Source: Paracoccaceae bacterium (GTDB lineage: Bacteria; Pseudomonadota; Alphaproteobacteria; Rhodobacterales; Rhodobacteraceae). From it: DNA of 9,466 nucleotides. This document shows, one piece after another, positions 6,461 through 9,466 of the stretch. Below the pieces are notes generated by a model, which did no database searches, was not told where the DNA came from, and was given only the letters and a program-made list of their open reading frames with translations. The stretch spans positions 1 through 9,466 of the forward strand of contig JADZAO010000033.1 in NCBI GenBank assembly GCA_020852535.1, read 5' to 3'. Within the stretch, counting starts at the first letter, position 1; every line of letters starts with the position of its first letter. Position numbers and translations under genes: made by a program.

Positions 6461-7060
6461 TCAAAAACTGACGAGGTTTTTGCACAAATTTCTGGTGCGG
6501 AAGTCGTATTGCACGATCTTAAAAACGGGATTTGCGTCAGATGTAGTGAGACTTCTATCTCACAAATCGCCTTTGTCACGCAGGCTCAGCGTATGTCACC
6601 GCGACCACGTGAGAAGTCCGCGCAGATTTCTTTTCCATTTCTTCAGCTCTTCGGCAGGAAGAGGTACGCCGATCCCTAGACAATGGATTTGAACAGTCAA
6701 CGCTTAATTTTCTAAAACAACAGGCCCTGCAAGATCGTATTGCTCAACTAATCTGCAATCTGGAACAGGCACAAATATTTGACGATCTTGTGGGTAAAAA
6801 GATTCAACTCGCTTTCAACCTTGGCACCACACCGGCCCTCGAACTGGCAAATAAGCCACAGCAGCTTTATCTTGACAGTGATCTATTTGATGAAGCGAAT
6901 AATGACGCTCTTAAACGGCTTTTTGAAGATCACCGCATAAGACAGACGACGCATATCATAAAGCCTAGCGTCGCCGTCATTGCGCTACATTGTAGCAGAT
7001 TTCACTTTCTTATGCGACGTCTCAATCGCCTATTATACACCTTTTACTCTCGCCCGATAC
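6461..7060 (+). pseudogene. Probable decayed, frameshifted gene of unknown family
   Basis: Between hbdA and the HPr gene, two overlapping plus-strand frames read like protein. The first (phase of 6461) reads TDEVFAQISGAEVVLHDLKN, continues through QRMSPRPREKSAQIS, and stops at TAG 6677-6679. The second (phase of 6613) is open from 6613 to 7152. It includes SALRQEEVRRSLDNGFEQ, ALQDRIAQLICNLEQAQIFD, LVGKKIQLAFNLGTTPALEL and KRLFEDHRIRQTTHIIKPSV. The best join is near 6630-6655. Switching frames there needs a net change of one or two bases. The N-terminal part has no convincing start, and after about 7035 the second frame runs into the HPr gene on the opposite strand, so the original end is also lost. 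The mixed-charge, helix-like composition argues for former coding DNA. I do not recognise the family. Alternatively, a short protein could start at ATG 6593 or GTG 6790. Confidence 0.38.
6462..6482. terminator. AT-rich hairpin just after hbdA
   Basis: CAAAAAC and GTTTTTG form a perfect 7-base stem around the loop TGACGAG, starting 4 bases after the hbdA stop. The stem is A/T-rich and the only T-run is part of the stem, so it is at best a weak terminator. It may also be chance within the decayed coding stretch that follows. Confidence 0.3.
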
Positions 7061-7063
7061 ACT

Positions 7064-7333
7064 TCAGTAATCTTCCCCGAAGCGGTTTAAAACAAGCGCC
7101 TCCAATGCAGCGGCAAGCTTGTCGGCTTCTGGACCACTTGTCGCCACATTAATCTCGGCCCCACGAGATGCGGCGAGCATCAAAAGCCCCATGATTGAAT
7201 CGCCCGACACGGTCCTACCATCTTTAGTTACGGTAGCTTGTGCGTCATGCTGTTCGACAACTTCTACAAACTTTGCCGAGGCCCGCGCATGCAAACCTTT
7301 CTCATTAATGATCTTAAAAGTTTTAGTAACCAC
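7064..7333 (-). CDS. ptsH: HPr phosphocarrier protein
   Basis: HPr passes phosphate from enzyme I to EIIA proteins. The 89 residues match the family. The active-site histidine is H15 in KGLHARASAKFV. The regulatory serine targeted by HPr kinase/phosphorylase is S46 in SGDSIMGLLMLAASRG, and both are intact. The C-terminal helix (EADKLAAALEALV) is normal. It starts with GTG at 7333-7331. On the minus strand GGAG at 7342-7339 lies 5 bases upstream, and no in-frame ATG is available. It is the last gene of the hprK-rapZ-IIA-HPr series, 27 bases after the IIA stop. No sugar permease is nearby, so a regulatory rather than transport role is likely, as in other alphaproteobacteria. Confidence 0.95.
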   Translation of the reverse strand: MVTKTFKIINEKGLHARASAKFVEVVEQHDAQATVTKDGRTVSGDSIMGLLMLAASRGAEINVATSGPEADKLAAALEALVLNRFGEDY

Positions 7334-7338
7334 CTTGA

Positions 7339-7342
7339 CTCC
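7339..7342 (-). promoter_or_regulatory. Ribosome binding site fixing the GTG start of HPr
   Basis: GGAG on the minus strand lies 5 bases before the GTG at 7333. A nearby ATG on the same strand (in TATGGAG) is in another frame, so GTG is the only reasonable start. Confidence 0.6.
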
Positions 7343-7360
7343 ATACTTGATTGCAACGGG

Positions 7361-7756
7361 TCACGCCCCGCCACCGAAATCCAGACTGTTGATATACTTG
7401 CGCCCTGCGTCAAGCGCGGCGGTAACAGCATCAGACACCGACATATCTCGAGATTTGGCCAACTTGATTAGCATCGGCAGATTCGCACCATAGACAATCC
7501 GGCGATCCGGCCCGCAACAGGCCATCAACGACAGATTCGAAGGCGAACCTCCGAATATGTCAGTCACAACAACCACGCCCTGCCCCAAATCGACAGAATC
7601 AGCCGCAGCACATATCTCGGCCTGTTTGGTGCCGCGATCATGCTCGTCTTCTATAGCGATGGCGCGCATCGCATCTTGTTTACCTACCACATGTTCGACC
7701 GCCGAGAGATATTCTCTCGCTAAGCCGCCATGCGCCACGATCACGATACCGATCAC
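7361..7756 (-). CDS. PTS IIA domain protein, mannose/fructose class
   Basis: This single-domain IIA protein of 131 residues belongs to the mannose class. It accepts phosphate from HPr on a histidine, here H9 in VIGIVIVAHGGLAREY. The Rossmann-like core includes GVVVVTDIFGGSPSNL and the conserved YGANLPMLIKLAKSRD. IIB, IIC and IID partners are not in view. In alphaproteobacteria such stand-alone IIA proteins are regarded as regulatory, with the exact target unclear. I set the start at GTG 7756, since homologues begin M-I-G-I-V-I-V-A-H. The open frame extends further upstream, but that part overlaps rapZ in another frame. A weak GGGGTGA element precedes it. Only 7 bases separate the rapZ stop from this GTG, suggesting coupling. 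The protein looks intact. Confidence 0.9.
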   Translation of the reverse strand: MIGIVIVAHGGLAREYLSAVEHVVGKQDAMRAIAIEDEHDRGTKQAEICAAADSVDLGQGVVVVTDIFGGSPSNLSLMACCGPDRRIVYGANLPMLIKLAKSRDMSVSDAVTAALDAGRKYINSLDFGGGA

Positions 7757-7763
7757 GCGCCCA

Positions 7764-8678
7764 TCACCCCGATGCCGAGAGCAGCGGAGATGCTGCCCTA
7801 CGTTCAAGTTCCCGATGTCGTTTTGACACCGCCCAGCCTGCTTCTGCAAGAGAGTTTCCCAACATTTCTGCAATTACAACGCTACGATGTTGCCCGCCGG
7901 TGCAACCAAAACCTATAGTAAGATGCGTTTTACCCTCATCAACGTTAGCGGGAATCAGCAACATCACCAAATCACGTAGTTTTTCAAAGAACGGCACGAA
8001 ACTCTCATCTTTGCAAATAAAGTCGACAACCGCCTGATCACGCCCATCCAAATCACGCAGCGCGGGCGTCCAATAGGGATTTTGCAGGAATCGGCAGTCG
8101 AATACCATGTCAACGCCACGCGGCAACCCGCGTTTATAGCTGAACGATTGCACCAAAACCGCCAAACCATGCGCCGTATCACGCTCAAACCACCTCGCCA
8201 GCTCAGCCTTTAAGTCATGAGGCGACATTTCAGTAGTATCGATTAGATGGTCAGCCCGCACGCGGATCGGAGCCAGAAGGTCGATTTCCCGCGCCACCCC
8301 CTCGGACGGCGTTTCAGCCGGAGCCAACGGATGGCGACGGCGCGTCTGAGTGTAGCGACAGATCAGTTCCGAAGGCGCACAGTCAAGATAGAGCACTTCG
8401 AGCGACACACGTGGGTCGCGGGTCAGCCCATCAATGATTTCAATCAGCGCGGTTGCGTTAAAATCACGATTGCGCACATCCATACCCAGCGCGATGGGCC
8501 GCGGCAGAGGCGGCCCGTCGATCAAACGCGGAATCAACGACATCGGAAGATTGTCGATCACCTCGTAACCAAGGTCTTCTAACGCATCAATGGCCGTGGA
8601 ACGTCCGGCACCCGAAGGTCCGGTCACAAACACCAATCGGTGCTCATTGGTCATTGGTTGCGCCATATCTTGCGTCAT
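7764..8678 (-). CDS. rapZ: RapZ, P-loop RNase adapter protein
   Basis: RapZ binds RNA and nucleotide. In enterobacteria it delivers the sRNA GlmZ to RNase E, but that sRNA is not known here, so the target is open. The length is 304 residues. The N-terminal Walker A is GPSGAGRS at 20-27, with R in place of the usual K before the serine, common in this family. DVRNRD at 67-72, the Walker-B-like VLYLDC at 95-100 and RYTQTRRRHPL at 108-118 follow. The C-terminal domain, which carries the RNA-binding function, shows FDCRFLQNPYW and the hallmark GCTGGQHRS at 258-266. The ATG at 8678 overlaps the hprK stop as ATGA, the usual coupled arrangement. Later in-frame ATGs (codons 5 and 9) are possible but lack comparable spacing. 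The genomic link of rapZ with hprK and PTS genes is long known. Confidence 0.94.
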   Translation of the reverse strand: MTQDMAQPMTNEHRLVFVTGPSGAGRSTAIDALEDLGYEVIDNLPMSLIPRLIDGPPLPRPIALGMDVRNRDFNATALIEIIDGLTRDPRVSLEVLYLDCAPSELICRYTQTRRRHPLAPAETPSEGVAREIDLLAPIRVRADHLIDTTEMSPHDLKAELARWFERDTAHGLAVLVQSFSYKRGLPRGVDMVFDCRFLQNPYWTPALRDLDGRDQAVVDFICKDESFVPFFEKLRDLVMLLIPANVDEGKTHLTIGFGCTGGQHRSVVIAEMLGNSLAEAGWAVSKRHRELERRAASPLLSASG

Positions 8679-9100
8679 TCTCGCCGCCCGGCTTTAACAT
8701 ACTGCCAAAGCACAGCGGGAAAATGCGGGGATGTCTGACCAAACACAAGAGGAAGTGTGCATCCAAACCACGTCACGTTCCGATGAGGCGGAAAACGCTG
8801 ATTTTCAATCTGGCCTAAATCCACCACCAGACGAACAGCCGCTTCGATACACACTTCAGCGTTGAGCAACCCCATACCCCGCGCCTCGATCATACCTGCG
8901 ATAACAGGAGAACAAGTCGCGACAACATCGTCGCCTCGCAACAAAATTTCGGTTCGGTCATCCGCAACCAACTTGGCACCATAGGCCATCAGCGCCAGCG
9001 CAAGCGAGGATTTCCCTGAACCGCTTGGGCCCATGATCAAGATGCCCCTGCCCTCGACGGCAACGCAACTCGCATGAAGTGTCAGGCTAGAGGAAAACAT
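8675..9100 (-). CDS. hprK: HPr kinase/phosphorylase, short alphaproteobacterial form
   Basis: The enzyme phosphorylates and dephosphorylates HPr on Ser46. The 141 residues represent only the catalytic domain. The N-terminal domain of firmicute HprK is absent, which is normal for alphaproteobacteria. Walker A is GPSGSGKS at 24-31. LHASC with H9 precedes it. LVADDRTE (D47, D48) and the HprK signature around IEARGMGLLN (71-80) are present. The ATG at 9100 has only a weak Shine-Dalgarno (TGAG). It lies 3 bases after the TGA that ends the putative chvG relic, so in the ancestor it was probably translated by coupling to chvG. The 3' end overlaps rapZ by 4 bases (ATGA). With chvG decayed, the promoter driving this series is unclear. 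Confidence 0.93.
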   Translation of the reverse strand: MFSSSLTLHASCVAVEGRGILIMGPSGSGKSSLALALMAYGAKLVADDRTEILLRGDDVVATCSPVIAGMIEARGMGLLNAEVCIEAAVRLVVDLGQIENQRFPPHRNVTWFGCTLPLVFGQTSPHFPAVLWQYVKAGRRE

Positions 9101-9103
9101 ATC

Positions 9104-9296
9104 TCAAACCAAAAAGCTAACGACAGAGCACGCATCAAGCGGCTCAAACGCCACATTGATATTAGTCGTGCGGATGTTATCGGCCCGAATCAAGCCACCA
9201 TTGTAGCATACGTCAGGATTTTTCTATCGTCGCCAACAAGTGCACTCCTTACCATCTCTTGATGGCAGAATATTCACCAAACTCTTTATCTGCTCT
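9104..9296 (-). pseudogene. chvG: Decayed C-terminal remnant of a ChvG-type sensor histidine kinase
   Basis: On the minus strand, directly before hprK, codons 9199 to 9104 read GGLIRADNIRTTNINVAFEP, then LDACSVVSFLV and TGA. From memory, roseobacter ChvG ends with a GG-x-I-x-A-E-N-I-R stretch followed by EPLGARFVVGLPV. The match in register is good, and the differences (G to D, R to C, F to S, G to S, L to F, P to L) are mostly explained by C-to-T or G-to-A changes. Further upstream, in other frames, RKILTYA (like the RQIVEAH helix) and RADKEFGEYS (like the segment before the G box) can be read, with stops and frameshifts between. The rest of the kinase and chvI are not present upstream. In relatives chvG ends just before hprK, which fits the 3-base spacing. 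I recalled this match and did not search for it. Confidence 0.55.
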
Positions 9297-9418
9297 TTTG
9301 TTACCCATTGTAATCAACCCGAATGTACGAATCATCCTTAAAAAACGGCATTTCGTAACATGAAATTCGCATCAAATGGCAGATTTTTCCAAAATTAGAC
9401 ATAACCATTAAGGATTGC
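9297..9418. other. AT-rich spacer between the chvG relic and the right-edge gene
   Basis: This is non-coding as far as I can see. It must carry the promoter of the plus-strand gene starting at 9419 and perhaps a new promoter for the hprK series. TAAGGA at 9409-9414 is the ribosome binding site for the ATG at 9419. No strong dyad or terminator was seen. Confidence 0.45.
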
Positions 9419-9466
9419 ATGACGCTATACCTGTCTGACTTTATCAAAACAGCGCCTAGAACGAAG
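9419..9466 (+). CDS. Unrecognised protein, N-terminal 16 codons only
   Basis: ATG at 9419 has TAAGGA at 9409-9414, 4 bases upstream, and is followed by 16 open codons (MTLYLSDFIKTAPRTK) to the window edge. I do not recognise the family. It does not resemble the start of ChvI, nor of PckA, which often lies on the far side of chvI in this group. Too little sequence is available to say more. It could also be a chance start. Confidence 0.4.
   Translation, partial: MTLYLSDFIKTAPRTK

Noticed and set aside
7119..7493. Plus-strand open frame of 124 codons
   Set aside because: It is antisense to HPr and the IIA gene.
8247..8582. Plus-strand open frame of 111 codons
   Set aside because: It is antisense to the conserved rapZ.
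9074..9262. Plus-strand open frame of 62 codons over the hprK start
   Set aside because: It overlaps hprK and the chvG relic on the other strand and has no supporting motif.
1..9466. tRNA, rRNA, CRISPR array, insertion sequence or prophage
   Set aside because: Both strands were scanned by eye. No cloverleaf, regularly spaced repeat, transposase motif or terminal inverted repeats were found.

Overview
The window looks like chromosome from an alphaproteobacterium of the roseobacter/Rhodobacteraceae type. The evidence is the ParC protein with its GNIDGDNPAASRYTEAR stretch, the block SDR - HIG1-like twin-TM protein - PduO-type adenosyltransferase - etfB - etfA - 3-hydroxybutyryl-CoA dehydrogenase, and a regulatory PTS block with a short HprK, RapZ, a mannose-class IIA protein and HPr. 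The protein sequences look intact and functional. The DNA is AT-richer than I expect for this group: CTA, GTA and ATA codons are frequent, and there are four long stretches without an intact recognised gene. At least one of these, beside hprK, carries what I read as the decayed end of chvG. Together this suggests a lineage with AT-ward mutation and ongoing gene loss (inference).

Layout. 1-1089, minus strand: the N-terminal 363 codons of parC, running off the left edge. 1090-1626: a long gap with a perfect 16-base dyad and, on the minus strand, an open frame with two hydrophobic segments that may be a small membrane protein or a remnant. 1627-5137, plus strand: SDR oxidoreductase, twin-TM protein, cobalamin adenosyltransferase, then etfB and etfA. 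The twin-TM/adenosyltransferase and etfB/etfA junctions overlap by one base (TGATG and TAATG). 5138-5579: a 442-base gap with one GC-rich hairpin. 5580-6458, plus: hbdA. 6459-7063: a gap holding a probable decayed, frameshifted plus-strand gene of unknown family. 7064-9100, minus: hprK, rapZ, PTS IIA and HPr in transcription order, tightly packed. 9101 to about 9300, minus: the putative chvG relic, whose in-frame stop lies 3 bases before the hprK start. 9419-9466, plus: the first 16 codons of an unrecognised gene leaving the right edge.

How the genes work together. ETF takes electrons from acyl-CoA dehydrogenases and related flavoenzymes to the quinone pool. HbdA oxidises 3-hydroxyacyl-CoA (C4 type) with NAD(P), and the adenosyltransferase makes adenosylcobalamin, the cofactor of methylmalonyl-CoA mutase and related mutases. 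This is a fatty-acid, branched-chain and C4-acid catabolism neighbourhood. The minus-strand block is a phosphorelay with no sugar permease in view: IIA and HPr carry phosphate, HprK is expected to modify HPr on Ser46, and RapZ is an RNA-binding P-loop protein. In relatives the ChvG/ChvI two-component system lies directly upstream. Here ChvG appears destroyed, so the block seems to have lost its usual upstream partner.
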